Positions 1-9,055 of a stretch of 33,893 nt of DNA are shown one piece after another. The position numbers and the translations under genes were made by a program. This DNA comes from Klebsiella pneumoniae. GTDB lineage: Bacteria > Myxococcota_A > UBA9042. The stretch is taken from the NCBI GenBank assembly GCA_945889325.1, contig CAMDBH010000035.1:1-33893 (forward strand). The letters are read 5' to 3'. Below the pieces are notes generated by a model that saw only the letters and a list, made by a program, of their open reading frames with translations, did not search any database and was not told where the DNA came from. How positions within the stretch are numbered: position 1 is the stretch's first letter; each line of letters opens with the position of its first letter.

Positions 1-967
1 CGCTGCCGTCGTCGCAAACGCCTGTCTTTGGCGGGTGTTGGCAGTCGCCGCCGACGCAGTTGTCGTAGGTGCAATTGAAGCCATCGTCGCAAACGCCCGC
101 GCCCGCTTCGTCGGTTTGGCCGTCGCAGTTGTCATCTTTTTTGTTGCAAGTCTCTGGAGCTGCGCTCTTTGCGTCGCAAGAACTCAAACCGTTGCTGCCA
201 CAGCCGCGCTTGCCGCTGCAAGTGCCCGCCGTATTGAAATTGTTGCAGGTCGTGCCGAGTTGCAGCTTGGTGGCGCGCACGTCGCAAAGGCACTGCAAAT
301 CGTCTTTGATGCATTGATTGCCCTTAATTTCGCCGATGCTCGCGGTTTCTTTGCACGAATAGCCCGGTGCGCAATCGCCGTTGCTGGCGCATTTGTTGCC
401 GCAAAAATAGCCCAAATTGGAGCCAGCCGCGTCCTTGTACGGCACGCAACGCGAATCTGAACCACCTAAAACATTGGAACAATCGCTGTCGGCAGCGCAC
501 GGTTCACAAATTCGCGGGTGGGCCGGCACGCACAAACTCAAAAGATCTCCGCTACTTGCGGTCACCTGCACGCACTTGAAGCCGTCGGCGCATTTGTCGC
601 CGCACGATTTGGCGCACTGCTGGCCGCTGGCGGCTTCAATGCAAAAGCCGGAATCGCACTGTCCGCCCTCGCTGCAGGCGCAACCCGGCTCGCTGCAACC
701 GCCGTCGATTTTTGTGATATCGGGTGCAGTCACAGGCACATCTGGCGCTGGCGGCACGTCGGCCGTCGCAGGCACATCCGGCACAATGCCGAGATCTTTG
801 GCGGCGGCATCCACCGCATCGGCCAATTGCGCGTCGCTTGAGGCGATTTCCTCTGTTGCGCCTGCGCTATCTGCGCCACCGCCGACCACCGTGCCGCAGC
901 CGGCCGCAAAAACGAGCACGGTGGCACAACAAACACCAAATCGAACAGAGGTAGATAGCGACTTCAT
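1..967 (-). CDS. Cys-rich surface lipoprotein with MopE-like motif (3' end outside window)
   Basis: Open reading frame on the minus strand from ATG at 967 to the left edge, 322 codons without a stop, so the C-terminus is missing. The N-terminus is a lipoprotein signal ending in a FAAGC lipobox (Cys24). A low-complexity Ala/Asp/Pro/Val linker follows to about residue 85, then a Cys-rich region (GxCxCxxGxxC-type spacing). Near the window edge it has a CNxxDDNCDGxxDE segment, typical of the MopE-like putative metal-binding motif of myxobacterial and related surface proteins, followed by the first CDDGxxCTxDxC-type repeat. The start is supported by AGGA six bases upstream and by the lipobox. A TTGACA-17-TAGCCT promoter lies at 1036-1064. 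Role is unknown; an exposed outer-membrane lipoprotein is the inference. The third member in this window of the same Cys/Asp-repeat class. Confidence 0.85.
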   Translation of the reverse strand, partial: MKSLSTSVRFGVCCATVLVFAAGCGTVVGGGADSAGATEEIASSDAQLADAVDAAAKDLGIVPDVPATADVPPAPDVPVTAPDITKIDGGCSEPGCACSEGGQCDSGFCIEAASGQQCAKSCGDKCADGFKCVQVTASSGDLLSLCVPAHPRICEPCAADSDCSNVLGGSDSRCVPYKDAAGSNLGYFCGNKCASNGDCAPGYSCKETASIGEIKGNQCIKDDLQCLCDVRATKLQLGTTCNNFNTAGTCSGKRGCGSNGLSSCDAKSAAPETCNKKDDNCDGQTDEAGAGVCDDGFNCTYDNCVGGDCQHPPKTGVCDDGS

Positions 968-1035
968 TGGATTCCTGTGTCGTCAACAGACGAAAATTCG
1001 GGTGCCGAAAGCCTGCGCGGTCGGCCACAGCGCGC

Positions 1036-1064
1036 AGGCTACTTGCGCCCTTAGTGCCTGTCAA
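1036..1064 (-). promoter_or_regulatory. Promoter of Cys-rich lipoprotein gene
   Basis: Read on the minus strand: -35 TTGACA (1059-1064), 17-bp spacer, -10 TAGCCT (1036-1041). It lies between the cyclase stop (1086) and the lipoprotein ATG (967), implying a leader of about 60 nt. Confidence 0.6.
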
Positions 1065-1085
1065 CGCTCAAAAATTGCAGGCTAA

Positions 1086-2363
1086 TTACGCTTGCGCTAC
1101 TGGCGCGTGCAACTGAGGCGCAAAAGTTTCCACCGGATCTTTCTTGCCTTTGACCGCAACTGGCTCACAGGCGCGCCAACTGTAGAACTCTCCAACCGAA
1201 TCGCGGGTGGCTTTGGACGCCAGTATCGGCGTGTTCAACTGCTTGGTGAGCCCCTCGATCCGCGAGGCCAAATTGACCGCGTCGCCGATCACTGTGTACT
1301 CCAGTCGGCGTGCTTGCGAGCCGATATCGCCGACGACCACCTTACCGGTGTTCACGCCGATGCCGATTTTCAGCGCTGCCTTGCCTTGCGCGGCGCGTTC
1401 GGCGTTCAGTTCAGCCAGACGATCCATCATCTCAAGCGCGCAAGCGACTGCATTCTTTGCGTGATCGGGGTCGTGCTCTGGTGCGCCAAAATACGCCATC
1501 ATGCCGTCGCCGATAAACTTGTCCAGGGTCCCCTTGTTGCGAAACACGACTTCCACCATGCGCGACAGGTAGTTATTCAGCATCGCCACGACGTCTTCGG
1601 GGGAAAGTTTCTCACTCATCGCGGTGAAATCGCGAATATCCGTGAACATCACGGTGACTTCGCGGGCGGTTGTAGACTCGACATTGCTTTGATCTTCAAG
1701 ACGATGCGCGACTTCGGGCGAGAAATAGCGACCCAAGCGTTCGCGTTTCAATTCACCGGTCGTCACGGATTCAATCAGCGTTGACACACGACCGACCACC
1801 ATGCCCAAACTGGCAGCGGAAATGGCCATCAGCACGGCCGAAAGACCTTGGGCACCAGCGTCAATGTTGGCGGCACGTTGCAAAATAATTGTGAAAACCG
1901 CGCCCAGCCCAGCGGCAACCCACAACAAGCGGCGGTCGAGCACCAATGTGGAAATCGCCAGCAGCACAGCAAAAACGGCGAGCGTAAAGCCGGCGACCCC
2001 TCCTGGCGATGCGGCGAGCGGCAGGGCTGCCCACTGTAACGCAAAAACAAACGGGAAATCGACGAGCGCGCACAGCCAGCCAAAAAACCGCGCCTTGTCG
2101 CGCATCCGTGATGCGGCCACGCTCAACGCGATCACAATGGCCCACCACGCGCCAAAAAGCGGCACCATGGCGGCCCACGATGCTTCATGTGCGCCAAATG
2201 CTTGCACTAGCGTCATGACAAACGCCAGCGTGACGCCCGTGGCGCGTACGGCGTTCAGCCGCGGGACAATACGCGCGCGCTCAGCTGAAAGTTCGCGTTC
2301 TAACAGGGAAACAGCTGAAAGCATTGCAATTGCCGCGCGCCATACAAAGACGAGCGACAGCAT
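1086..2363 (-). CDS. Membrane-bound class III adenylate/guanylate cyclase
   Basis: Makes cyclic nucleotide from ATP or GTP. The N-terminal ~190 residues hold about six hydrophobic segments, and a class III cyclase domain fills the C-terminal ~200. Visible catalytic features: the metal-binding Asp in FTDIRDFT, the Lys of DKFIGDG (purine contact), the second metal Asp in GDGMMAYFG, and the [15 protein letters not shown] segment with the Asn and Arg that stabilise the transition state. The set looks complete, and Thr at the second purine-contact site resembles class IIIb adenylate cyclases, so cAMP is the likelier product. The start is uncertain: ATG 2363 is used here, a TTG at 2387 extends the frame, and neither has a clear ribosome site. 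It follows the K+ channel gene with a gap of tens of bases, so they are probably cotranscribed. Confidence 0.88.
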   Translation of the reverse strand: MLSLVFVWRAAIAMLSAVSLLERELSAERARIVPRLNAVRATGVTLAFVMTLVQAFGAHEASWAAMVPLFGAWWAIVIALSVAASRMRDKARFFGWLCALVDFPFVFALQWAALPLAASPGGVAGFTLAVFAVLLAISTLVLDRRLLWVAAGLGAVFTIILQRAANIDAGAQGLSAVLMAISAASLGMVVGRVSTLIESVTTGELKRERLGRYFSPEVAHRLEDQSNVESTTAREVTVMFTDIRDFTAMSEKLSPEDVVAMLNNYLSRMVEVVFRNKGTLDKFIGDGMMAYFGAPEHDPDHAKNAVACALEMMDRLAELNAERAAQGKAALKIGIGVNTGKVVVGDIGSQARRLEYTVIGDAVNLASRIEGLTKQLNTPILASKATRDSVGEFYSWRACEPVAVKGKKDPVETFAPQLHAPVAQA

Positions 2364-2405
2364 GCACGCGCCAAAAGGGGATGTCAAAGTAGGCGCAAAC
2401 CAACG

Positions 2406-3452
2406 TCAGTGGCGCCGTGTATGTACGCCATGTTGCGCCAAAATATGCGCTTTGGCCATGAGAACAATGCGATCCGCCGGTTGCAGGACATGCTCGCCGT
2501 GAGGCGGAAATACCACGGTGCCGTCAGCCGTTTTCACTGCTAAAATCATGACTTCAGCGTGATGCCAGAATTTGGTCTGCTTGAGCGGCAACGGCGCATC
2601 CAAGCCCGTTTGTTTGGCGGAAACCTCTTCGACCGCCAATTCGTACTCGCCGCGCGTCGTCTCCAAACCGACAATATCGGTGATCGATGGCTCCATGATT
2701 TGCAACGCGATTCGGTGGCCTGCGACCGTCGACGGGCTAAAGCGGTGCGTGGCCCCCGCGCGTTCCAGTTTGATCAGCGAATTTGGATCTTCCGCTTTGC
2801 CGTAGATGACCAGTTTTGGATTGAGGACCCGCGCGGTCAGGACCAAGAATACGTTGGAAGCATCGTCACTTAACGCCGCGACAAGCGTATGCGCGCGCTC
2901 GATTCCCGCCGCAATCAGCACGTCGTCAGCCGCCGCGTCTCCTTGGACATAAGGGATCTTGAACTGCTCCTCCAGCTTGGCCATGATTGGACCATTGCGT
3001 TCTATGATCACGATAGTGCGCCCGGCCGCTAGCAGCGGTTCGGCCACCGCAGAGCCAACGCGGCCATACCCGCAAATAATCGTATGTCCGCTCAAGCTGC
3101 CCAATGTGCGTTCCATCATCGCCCTTTTGCGGTAGGCAAACACGCCGCCCGCTGCAAAGAATTCAGTCATCGTTCCAAGCGAATACGCTATGTTGCCAAC
3201 GCCTATCAAGATCAGACCCATGGTAAAAATCCGGCCGGTATCGCTCAACGCATGCGTCTCACCGTAGCCAATGGTCGACAGCGTGATGAGCGACATGTAC
3301 AGTGCATCGAGCACATTCCAGCGCTCAATCACGATGTAACCAACTGTTCCACCAGCTAAAAGCCCGAGCATCACCAGGCCCGCCCGCAGCGCATGGCGGC
3401 GGATCAGCGCGTTCTCGTTTCTCAAGGCCTTATTTGGCTGGTGGTGCGGCAT
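2406..3452 (-). CDS. Potassium channel protein, 2-TM pore plus RCK (TrkA-N/TrkA-C) domains
   Basis: Cytoplasmically gated K+ channel of the MthK/Kch type. Order: TM1 at about residues 21-42, pore helix and selectivity filter TIGYG (residues 60-64), TM2 about 72-97, then a Rossmann RCK/TrkA-N domain with the nucleotide motif GYGRVG and an acidic residue at the end of beta-2 (IIERN), and a C-terminal TrkA-C-like domain. A tetrameric pore with an octameric gating ring is known for the family. The start is ambiguous. ATG 3452 overlaps the upstream hydrolase stop (3430) by 23 nt, with GGAAG just before it; ATGs at 3470 and 3548 are also in frame but add non-conserved sequence. It sits between a hydrolase gene and the cyclase gene on the same strand, so it is likely part of their operon. 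Ligand (Ca2+, NAD(H), c-di-AMP or other) cannot be read from sequence. Confidence 0.9.
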   Translation of the reverse strand: MPHHQPNKALRNENALIRRHALRAGLVMLGLLAGGTVGYIVIERWNVLDALYMSLITLSTIGYGETHALSDTGRIFTMGLILIGVGNIAYSLGTMTEFFAAGGVFAYRKRAMMERTLGSLSGHTIICGYGRVGSAVAEPLLAAGRTIVIIERNGPIMAKLEEQFKIPYVQGDAAADDVLIAAGIERAHTLVAALSDDASNVFLVLTARVLNPKLVIYGKAEDPNSLIKLERAGATHRFSPSTVAGHRIALQIMEPSITDIVGLETTRGEYELAVEEVSAKQTGLDAPLPLKQTKFWHHAEVMILAVKTADGTVVFPPHGEHVLQPADRIVLMAKAHILAQHGVHTRRH

Positions 3453-4524
3453 GGCTTCCGGCTGGATTGGCATCGCAGGGCATTTTGTCAGGCGCGGTGG
3501 CCACGGCTTCCACGAGTGCAGCCGACAAGTTAGCGTGCAGCAAAGCAAAACTGTGCTCCACTAGTGCGCGGTTGCTGGCCAACGCAAAGGGCCGCAATAG
3601 CGCCGTCACGTCGCCCTCGTTTGGCGCATCGATGTCGATGCCCAAGACCGGCTTGTCGCACCTCCCGCCAAGCTTGCCAAGATCCAGCGTCTTAATCGCA
3701 GGTTCCGTCGCCGTACGCCACGAAATTTTGGCGGTCGCGGGTTGATACACAATTTGCCATTTGGTCAACGCCGGATTGCGCACGTTGTCCAAAGCAGCAA
3801 AAGCTTGAGCAACCATGGGCATTTCTGCCTTTACCTGCCTTGTCTGCGCGGCGGCTCGCGCGTGGCGCGCCAAGGAACTGACATCGTTGGGCAACGGACT
3901 CTGGCCGCCAAACGCCTGAAATTTTGTCAGATTCTGCTGCGATTCGTGGCAGGTGTTGTTCGTCAACGCCTTGGCCTTGAGCTGTTCGCCTGTTGTTATG
4001 CTAAGTTTGCCGCGCAGGTATTCAACGGTCGCGCAATCGCCGCCTTTGTCGCAGACCATGTAGTGGGTCTTGCCGCCGGCCATTTGGGCGATCCGCAAAT
4101 TGGGCGCGTTGTTCAGCACTTCTGCGGTTGTGCTGAATTGGTCCAGTTGAAACTGCACCCATTGCAAAGCGTTTATCGCCGGCTTTTCATCGGCTTTGGC
4201 GTATTGCGTCACATCGAGCCACAAGATCTCCACCATCAAACCGGCATCGTTCATGCCGCCGTTGGGAAATTCACGGCCGTATTGGTTAAAAGTCGCGCTG
4301 GCGTGCAGGCTTTGCCATTGAGCGGGTGTCCCTTGGCCGGGCAAAATCAGCGCGCGCTTTTGCGCGCCGAGGCGGTTCACGAGCAAATGCCCGCGGCTGT
4401 TGGGCCAATCGTACGATTTCGCGAACACGCGTTCAGTCGGATTCTCGAGCAAAAACGTTGTACAAGCCAGCACTTGTTGCGGGATAAGCAGGGCTAGCAA
4501 CGGCAATAAGACGATCCGCAACAT
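3430..4524 (-). CDS. Choloylglycine hydrolase/penicillin V acylase-family linear amide hydrolase
   Basis: Ntn hydrolase acting on linear amide C-N bonds outside the cytoplasmic membrane. The start ATG at 4524 has AAAGG seven bases upstream and opens a signal peptide (hydrophobic core LRIVLLPLLALLIP). Cleavage after QQVLA would expose Cys21 as the new N-terminal nucleophile in CTTF, as the family requires. Family features follow: KSYDW with the active-site Asp, and the NGGMNDAGLMVE strand. A longer in-frame start at 4596 would bury the signal peptide and is rejected. About 364 residues, normal for the Gram-negative periplasmic branch. The substrate could be bile-salt-like conjugates, penicillin V, or more probably N-acyl amino acids or N-acyl-homoserine lactones; the sequence does not decide this. 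It is divergent from the hydrolase at 4624 and is followed by the K+ channel gene. Confidence 0.85.
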   Translation of the reverse strand: MLRIVLLPLLALLIPQQVLACTTFLLENPTERVFAKSYDWPNSRGHLLVNRLGAQKRALILPGQGTPAQWQSLHASATFNQYGREFPNGGMNDAGLMVEILWLDVTQYAKADEKPAINALQWVQFQLDQFSTTAEVLNNAPNLRIAQMAGGKTHYMVCDKGGDCATVEYLRGKLSITTGEQLKAKALTNNTCHESQQNLTKFQAFGGQSPLPNDVSSLARHARAAAQTRQVKAEMPMVAQAFAALDNVRNPALTKWQIVYQPATAKISWRTATEPAIKTLDLGKLGGRCDKPVLGIDIDAPNEGDVTALLRPFALASNRALVEHSFALLHANLSAALVEAVATAPDKMPCDANPAGSHAAPPAK

Positions 4525-4623
4525 TTTGAGCCTTTGCGCCAAAAGCGCTTGCGCATTAGACATCAGTCCGCGGAAATTCGCCAAATGTTGCGTCAAACAC
4601 GTCAGCGTGCCTCAATATTGCCC

Positions 4624-5448
4624 ATGGATTTTCTGCCCCACCATTTTGTTTTGCACCATGGCAATGTCCAACCGGTGCGCACAGCATACGTGGTGCATGG
4701 CATTCTGGGGTCGGGGCGCAATTTACGGACATTTATCCAGAAATTGTCGGCGCTGCGCCCGCATTGGCGTTTCGTACTGCTCGATTTGCGCAACCACGGT
4801 GATTCGACCGACGCGCCAGCGCCGCACACCTTGCAGGCCTGCGCACGCGATGTGGCTGAACTTTCACAGCATTTGGCGTGGCCAGTGGAACTGATCATCG
4901 GACATTCATTCGGTGGCAAAGTCGCGTTGCAATGCGTGCACGATCGTCTGACCGACCTGAAGCAGGTTATTGTGTTGGATGCGACGCCACAAATGCGTGC
5001 AAGGACTGAGGAATCGCGGCACAACGTCGAACGGGTCATCGCCGCTTTGCAAGATATTCCGCAGCCGTTGCAGACGCGGCAGCAAGTGGCGCGGTTGCTG
5101 CTTGAACGCGGTTTTGCCAATGATGTCGCGCAATGGATGACGACAAACTTGCGCCCAACACCCCAAGGCTTTGTTTGGAAATTCGATCTGCACGCCGTCG
5201 ACGAGATGATGGCCAGCTATTTCGCGCTTGATTTCTGGCCGTTGCTGCGCGATCCGCCGATCGGCGTGCAAATCGATTTCATCCGCGCGCAAGATTCCGA
5301 TCGCTGGACACCGCAGATTTTACAGCAATTTTCGCAGCTCGACGCCTCACGTGTGCGTCTGCACACGCTCGCGGACGCGGGCCACTGGCTGCATGTGGAT
5401 CAGCCCGACGCGCTGGCGCGCATGATCGCGGAAAATTTGCGGATTTAG
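4624..5448 (+). CDS. Alpha/beta hydrolase, ABHD11/YbfF-like esterase
   Basis: Serine hydrolase of the alpha/beta fold, 274 residues, no signal peptide, so cytoplasmic. Oxyanion-hole HGILGSGRN, then LRNHGDS, nucleophile elbow GHSFGGK (Ser), and a late His in AGHWLH complete a canonical layout. The HG(L/I)xGSGRN...LRNHGDS pairing is characteristic of the YbfF/ABHD11 esterase branch. Start at ATG 4624 (MDFLPHHF) matches the family N-terminus; an ATG at 4534 adds 30 Arg/Gln-rich residues overlapping the divergent gene and is less likely. Its TAG stop shares the four bases TTAG (5445-5448) with the convergent DUF2330 stop, so transcription from both sides meets without a gap. The substrate is unknown; short acyl esters are usual for relatives. 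Confidence 0.85.
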   Translation: MDFLPHHFVLHHGNVQPVRTAYVVHGILGSGRNLRTFIQKLSALRPHWRFVLLDLRNHGDSTDAPAPHTLQACARDVAELSQHLAWPVELIIGHSFGGKVALQCVHDRLTDLKQVIVLDATPQMRARTEESRHNVERVIAALQDIPQPLQTRQQVARLLLERGFANDVAQWMTTNLRPTPQGFVWKFDLHAVDEMMASYFALDFWPLLRDPPIGVQIDFIRAQDSDRWTPQILQQFSQLDASRVRLHTLADAGHWLHVDQPDALARMIAENLRI

Positions 5449-7549
5449 GCGAAGCGACGGCGCAAGCCCAGCAAAAACGTGAGCGCCCCAAACACCAACC
5501 AACCGCTGTTGCCACCAGAACGACCTGCTGTGCAACCGGTTTTGCCTGTCGGGACTTCAACCGGCGCTCCCTGCCCAACATCCGCAAAGGCAGTCGAGCC
5601 GGCGTCCGTCAGTGTCGAACCGCTGTCGGGCGACGAAGAACCTGTGTCTTTTTCGGAAGATCCGCTATCGACCGGCGGCGTCTTGCCATCCGGCGGCAAT
5701 TTGCCGTCTTCCCAGCCCGGCAGCGGCGTGCACCAAGACGGCTTGTGCCAAGGGCCCATGTTGGTACGCAGCGGGTCAGAGGTCGGAAACTTCACAGCTT
5801 CAGGTGTTTTCAACGAAATTTTGGCATCCAGGCTAGACTTGCCCGGCAACGCACCCGCAATCGCCAAATCGACCACGCCGATGTCAGCCGTGGCGATTTG
5901 AATCGGCGCCCCGGATTCCTCTTGCACAAACATAGCCAAAGCGGCGGGCAACGGCTTGAACACGGGATCGATGATCGCCACATTGTCGACGAGCCACGAC
6001 CCGAGTTTGTCGTAGGTCAAACGCGTTTTCACCGGCCCGGTATTCCAGCCGTCGGTGCAGACCTGATTCACTTTTGCAACGACAAAGGGTTGCACTTCCG
6101 GCAATGTAGCCGCGTAGGCGAACACCGGATCGCGGTCCATCTCAGTGGGTGAAATCCGCAGCGACAGGCGGGTGACGCGCGCCGACGCCGCTAACATCGT
6201 GCCGACGTTAAAGACAGGGTCGATGATGGCTTTTTGCAACAGGTCCGCGACCGCGACGCCGTCCACTGTGATAGCTTGCAACTGCGCTTTCTCCAAGACA
6301 ATTGCCGTTGCGCCGCTGCCGACTTTGCAGGTGCCGCTGCTCATGCCTTTCCAAAATGTACCGCAGGCCTTCAGCGCCGCCAAAGCATCAAAGGCCGCGA
6401 CATTCTTGAAAAGCGGGATGGCCGCGACCGGACCTGCCATGGTGTCCGCCATCTCGCCGTCGATTTTTACCGCGTAATTGCTCAAGAAATTGGCAAAATC
6501 CAAAAGATTTTTTGCCTGCTTCACCGGTCCCAGATCAGGCGCCTCGCCGAGTTTGCCGATCGCACTGCCTTTGAGAGAACTTTCAGTGACAAAGGCATGA
6601 CCACCGGCTTCGTCAATCGCAGTTGCCAGAACTTGTGAATAATTCCCGGGTACATGGCAATTGGCTCCCGTGGGCACGCCGACAGGACAAGGGTTATCGA
6701 AACTTTGGAAGTCAATCGTCATTCGCAAAGGATTGAGTTGTACATCCAGATGGTTCTTCACCACGGCCCGCCCGCTACCGGCTACAGTCACGGTGACCGC
6801 CATATCGTCAGTCGCGGCAATCGAGGTCAGGCGCAGCGGCACGCACGGTTCTGCGTCGTCCATTTCCAGCGTCACTGGCCTAATCGCCTCTACGCCTTGG
6901 CCATTTTGCAACTTGATCGCCAAAAAGACATCGCCCTTTTTGACGTGAACATCGATGATCGGCTTGGCCTTGTCCGGTAGCGCGTAGCCATTGGCGATCA
7001 GCCAATCGTACAACTTTGACGCTTCAGTTCCTTTGACAACCAAGTAGTTATACGGCCCGGTGCTGCCGTGAGCGAGGATTTCAACGCCGCCTTCAGGCGA
7101 TGGCGGAAATGAATCGCTGATCGTTCCGGCATCCATGGCGCTTTGCGTGGCGTCGGCACTTCCGCCAAAATCGTTGGCGTGGGTTGGATCACATCCTTGG
7201 TAGGCATCGCGACAATTCTCAGCCTCGCCATAGACTTGTGCAATCGTAAAGCCCATTCGCGCGTCCAGAGCGTCAAACACACGGCGCGAACCGACACCGA
7301 CCACGGGCAACTTGGGCACCGGCACGACCCACCCAAAATCCTTGGCCAGGCCACTGTAGACGACTTCAATCCAAGTGGTTGATTTTTGGTTTTTTCGTCG
7401 CGGATGAATAGCACCCGTTCGGCGTTTTGCACCACGGTTTGCTTTTGGTCGGCCGCCGGTGGCGAAAAGCAACCGCCACAGGCGTACGCGGATTGCGCTT
7501 GAGTGAGCAGCGCTAGAGCTGCGATAGAACTTAGGATTTTGGTTTTCAT
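5445..7549 (-). CDS. DUF2330 surface protein with MYXO-CTERM-like tail, frameshifted near N-terminus
   Basis: Start ATG 7549 has GGAG six bases upstream and a signal peptide ending AYA before CGGCF, the usual mature start of DUF2330 proteins. That frame reads AERVLFIRDEK and then loses homology around 7383-7395. The rest of the domain (STTWIEVVYSGLAKDFGWVVPVP) continues in another frame that stays open to 5445. One additional A in the A6 tract (7390-7395 on the plus strand as T6) would restore a continuous ORF. The body is ~650 residues, followed by a Ser/Asp/Gly/Pro-rich linker and a C-terminal tail of TGCTAG, a hydrophobic helix and RRR, which resembles the MYXO-CTERM sorting signal (Cys, TM, Arg cluster). 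Inferred: a secreted protein anchored at the surface. Either a frameshifted pseudogene, slippage-expressed, or an assembly indel. A TTGAAC-17-TACGCT promoter is at 7608-7636. Confidence 0.8.
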
Positions 7550-7607
7550 CGGGGGCTCCACGGTTTAGGCACCGAAATGGGGCGAGCGTTGCCGCGCACC
7601 GCGGCGG

Positions 7608-7636
7608 AGCGTACCCTTTGCCGCGCCGAGGTTCAA
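7608..7636 (-). promoter_or_regulatory. Promoter of DUF2330 gene
   Basis: Minus strand: -35 TTGAAC (7631-7636), 17-bp spacer, -10 TACGCT (7608-7613), about 60 nt before ATG 7549. It shares the TACGCT -10 with four other promoters in this window. Confidence 0.55.
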
Positions 7637-7720
7637 CAAGATCCGCACAATCGCCATTTTGCGCCCCGTCATGCTACCCTTTTTTTCGTCGCACGAGACC
7701 GCGCCCGTTGCCAGAAGCCC

Positions 7721-8659
7721 ATGAAGCACTCAGCCACCCTCGTCCTGCCACTAATCGCCCTAATATTCAATGCTTGCGCCCTGACCAGCCACGACGTCAA
7801 AACGTCGACGTTCGGCACGCCGCACCGCAGCGCCGATTTGGTCGCGGTCATCGACTTGCCGGGGCCGATCAGCGTCGAGACGGTTACCGCCTGCGATTGG
7901 GCCGTCGATCGCGGCGGTCTGATCAATTTGAAGCATCCCAAGGCGATAGCGGCCAAATTGGCAGATGGCGATGAACCGATCCAGATTTATTTCCATGCCT
8001 TGCGCCATCCTCAAAGAGGCCTGTTTTTAATCGACACAGGTGTGGAAAAGCTGCTGCGCGATAAGCCGGATGATGCTGCGATTCAGGGTCTGGTGGCGCA
8101 TTTTATGCACGTGGAGAAAATGAAAAATTTCATACCGCTAGGCGATTGGCTGGCCAAGCAACCCGACAAGCTCAACGGCGTGTTTTTGACGCACATGCAC
8201 ATCGATCATGTCAGCGGTGTGCCGGATGTGCCTAAAGGTACAGCGATTTACAGCGGACCGGGTGAGACGACGGCGACGGAATTTACCAACCTGTTTATGA
8301 AAGGCAACATCAACCGTGAACTGGAAGGGCAGTTGCCTATTGAGGAATTGCCGTTCAAGCCCGATGAGGACAAGCGTTTTGCCGGCCTGCTCGATATTTT
8401 TGGCGACGGCTCGCTCTGGGCGATTTGGGTGCCGGGGCATACTCCCGGAAGTATGGCGTTTATTGCGCGAACGCCGCAAGGGTCGATTCTGTTCACCGGC
8501 GATACCAGTCATACCAAGTGGGGCTGGGACAATGGCGTTGAACCCGGCAAGTTCACGGGTGATCAGGAAGGTAATGCCAAAAGTTTGATGCAGTTGAAGG
8601 CGCTGGCGGCGGAGCATCCGGCCATGGATGTGCGGTTGGGGCATCAAAAGCTTCGCTAG
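7721..8659 (+). CDS. Metallo-beta-lactamase-fold hydrolase, lipoprotein
   Basis: 312 residues from ATG 7721. The N-terminus is a lipoprotein signal with lipobox FNAC (Cys19), so the enzyme is membrane-tethered on the outside of the inner membrane or in the outer membrane. The metal-binding HxHxDH motif is present (THMHIDHVSG), followed by GHTPGSM (His ligand), FTGDTSHT (bridging Asp) and a final His in RLGHQ: a full two-metal site. The extended N-terminal part and lid resemble N-acyl-homoserine-lactonase/lactonase-like MBL proteins rather than beta-lactamases, but the substrate is not determinable. The frame is open further upstream to 7577, but only ATG 7721 gives the signal peptide. The stop lies within the first copy of a 19-bp direct repeat (8640-8680), so the last residues may not be ancestral. 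Confidence 0.88.
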   Translation: MKHSATLVLPLIALIFNACALTSHDVKTSTFGTPHRSADLVAVIDLPGPISVETVTACDWAVDRGGLINLKHPKAIAAKLADGDEPIQIYFHALRHPQRGLFLIDTGVEKLLRDKPDDAAIQGLVAHFMHVEKMKNFIPLGDWLAKQPDKLNGVFLTHMHIDHVSGVPDVPKGTAIYSGPGETTATEFTNLFMKGNINRELEGQLPIEELPFKPDEDKRFAGLLDIFGDGSLWAIWVPGHTPGSMAFIARTPQGSILFTGDTSHTKWGWDNGVEPGKFTGDQEGNAKSLMQLKALAAEHPAMDVRLGHQKLR

Positions 8660-8680
8660 GTGGCATCAAAAGCTAAGCTA
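8640..8680. repeat. Two 19-bp direct repeats at the end of the MBL gene
   Basis: Units 8640-8658 and 8662-8680 both begin GGCATCAAAAGCT and end GCTA, differing at two positions. The first copy contains the TAG stop of the MBL gene. A small tandem duplication or insertion scar is the simplest reading. Confidence 0.7.
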
Positions 8681-8718
8681 ATTTGCCCTGCGGACCGCGG
8701 TTGCGCCTGCGGCCGGCG

Positions 8719-8754
8719 GCGCTGCGCGCGGCTGGTTTAGCGCTGCGCGCGGCT
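8719..8754. repeat. Two perfect 15-bp direct repeats upstream of the toxin-antitoxin genes
   Basis: GCGCTGCGCGCGGCT occurs at 8719-8733 and 8740-8754, a 21-bp period (two helical turns). It lies just before the antitoxin promoter. It could be a binding site pair or a junction scar. Confidence 0.65.
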
Positions 8755-8772
8755 TGCGTTTGCACGGGGCTG

Positions 8773-8801
8773 TTGACAGGTGAAAGGAAATTCCTTACCT
8801 T
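8773..8801 (+). promoter_or_regulatory. Promoter and palindromic operator of the toxin-antitoxin operon
   Basis: -35 TTGACA (8773-8778), 17-bp spacer, -10 TACCTT (8796-8801). The spacer contains the perfect palindrome AAGGAA-A-TTCCTT (8784-8796), which touches the -10. This is the layout expected for autorepression by an AbrB/MazE-fold antitoxin. The predicted transcript would start near 8808, which excludes the upstream in-frame ATG at 8780 as the antitoxin start. Confidence 0.65.
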
Positions 8802-8839
8802 GGGCCGAGAGGCCGATCGAGTTTGGCCGCGGTAAAATC

Positions 8840-9055
8840 ATGCTGACCAGCAAACTGACGACAAAGGCACAGACTACATTGCCGCAGCCGGTGCGCAGGG
8901 CGTTGCGCCTGCACCCAGGCGACCAAGTTCGCTACGAGATCGAGGGCGACCGCGTGGTACTGAGTAAGGTCGGTGCCGCGAATGTCGATGATCCATTTGC
9001 GACTTTTGCCCAATGGGACTCTGACGAAGATAGGCACGCGTATGAAAAGCTTTGA
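8840..9055 (+). CDS. AbrB/MazE-fold antitoxin, PrlF-like
   Basis: 71 residues from ATG 8840. The N-terminal ~45 residues are a swapped-hairpin AbrB/SpoVT DNA-binding fold (LTSKLTTKAQTTLP start, PVRRALRL, PGDQVRYEIEGDRVVL), closely matching PrlF/MazE-type antitoxins. The C-terminal ~25 residues are acidic (FATFAQWDSDEDRHAYEKL), as expected for the toxin-neutralising tail. The upstream ATG at 8780 is in frame but lies inside the promoter. The gene overlaps the toxin gene by 14 nt, so the two are translationally coupled. It should repress its own promoter through the 8784-8796 palindrome, with the toxin as corepressor (family knowledge, not shown here). Confidence 0.85.
   Translation: MLTSKLTTKAQTTLPQPVRRALRLHPGDQVRYEIEGDRVVLSKVGAANVDDPFATFAQWDSDEDRHAYEKL

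Noticed and set aside
8780-8839. Upstream in-frame start for the antitoxin gene
   Set aside because: It lies inside the predicted promoter and adds 20 residues not typical of the PrlF/MazE fold.
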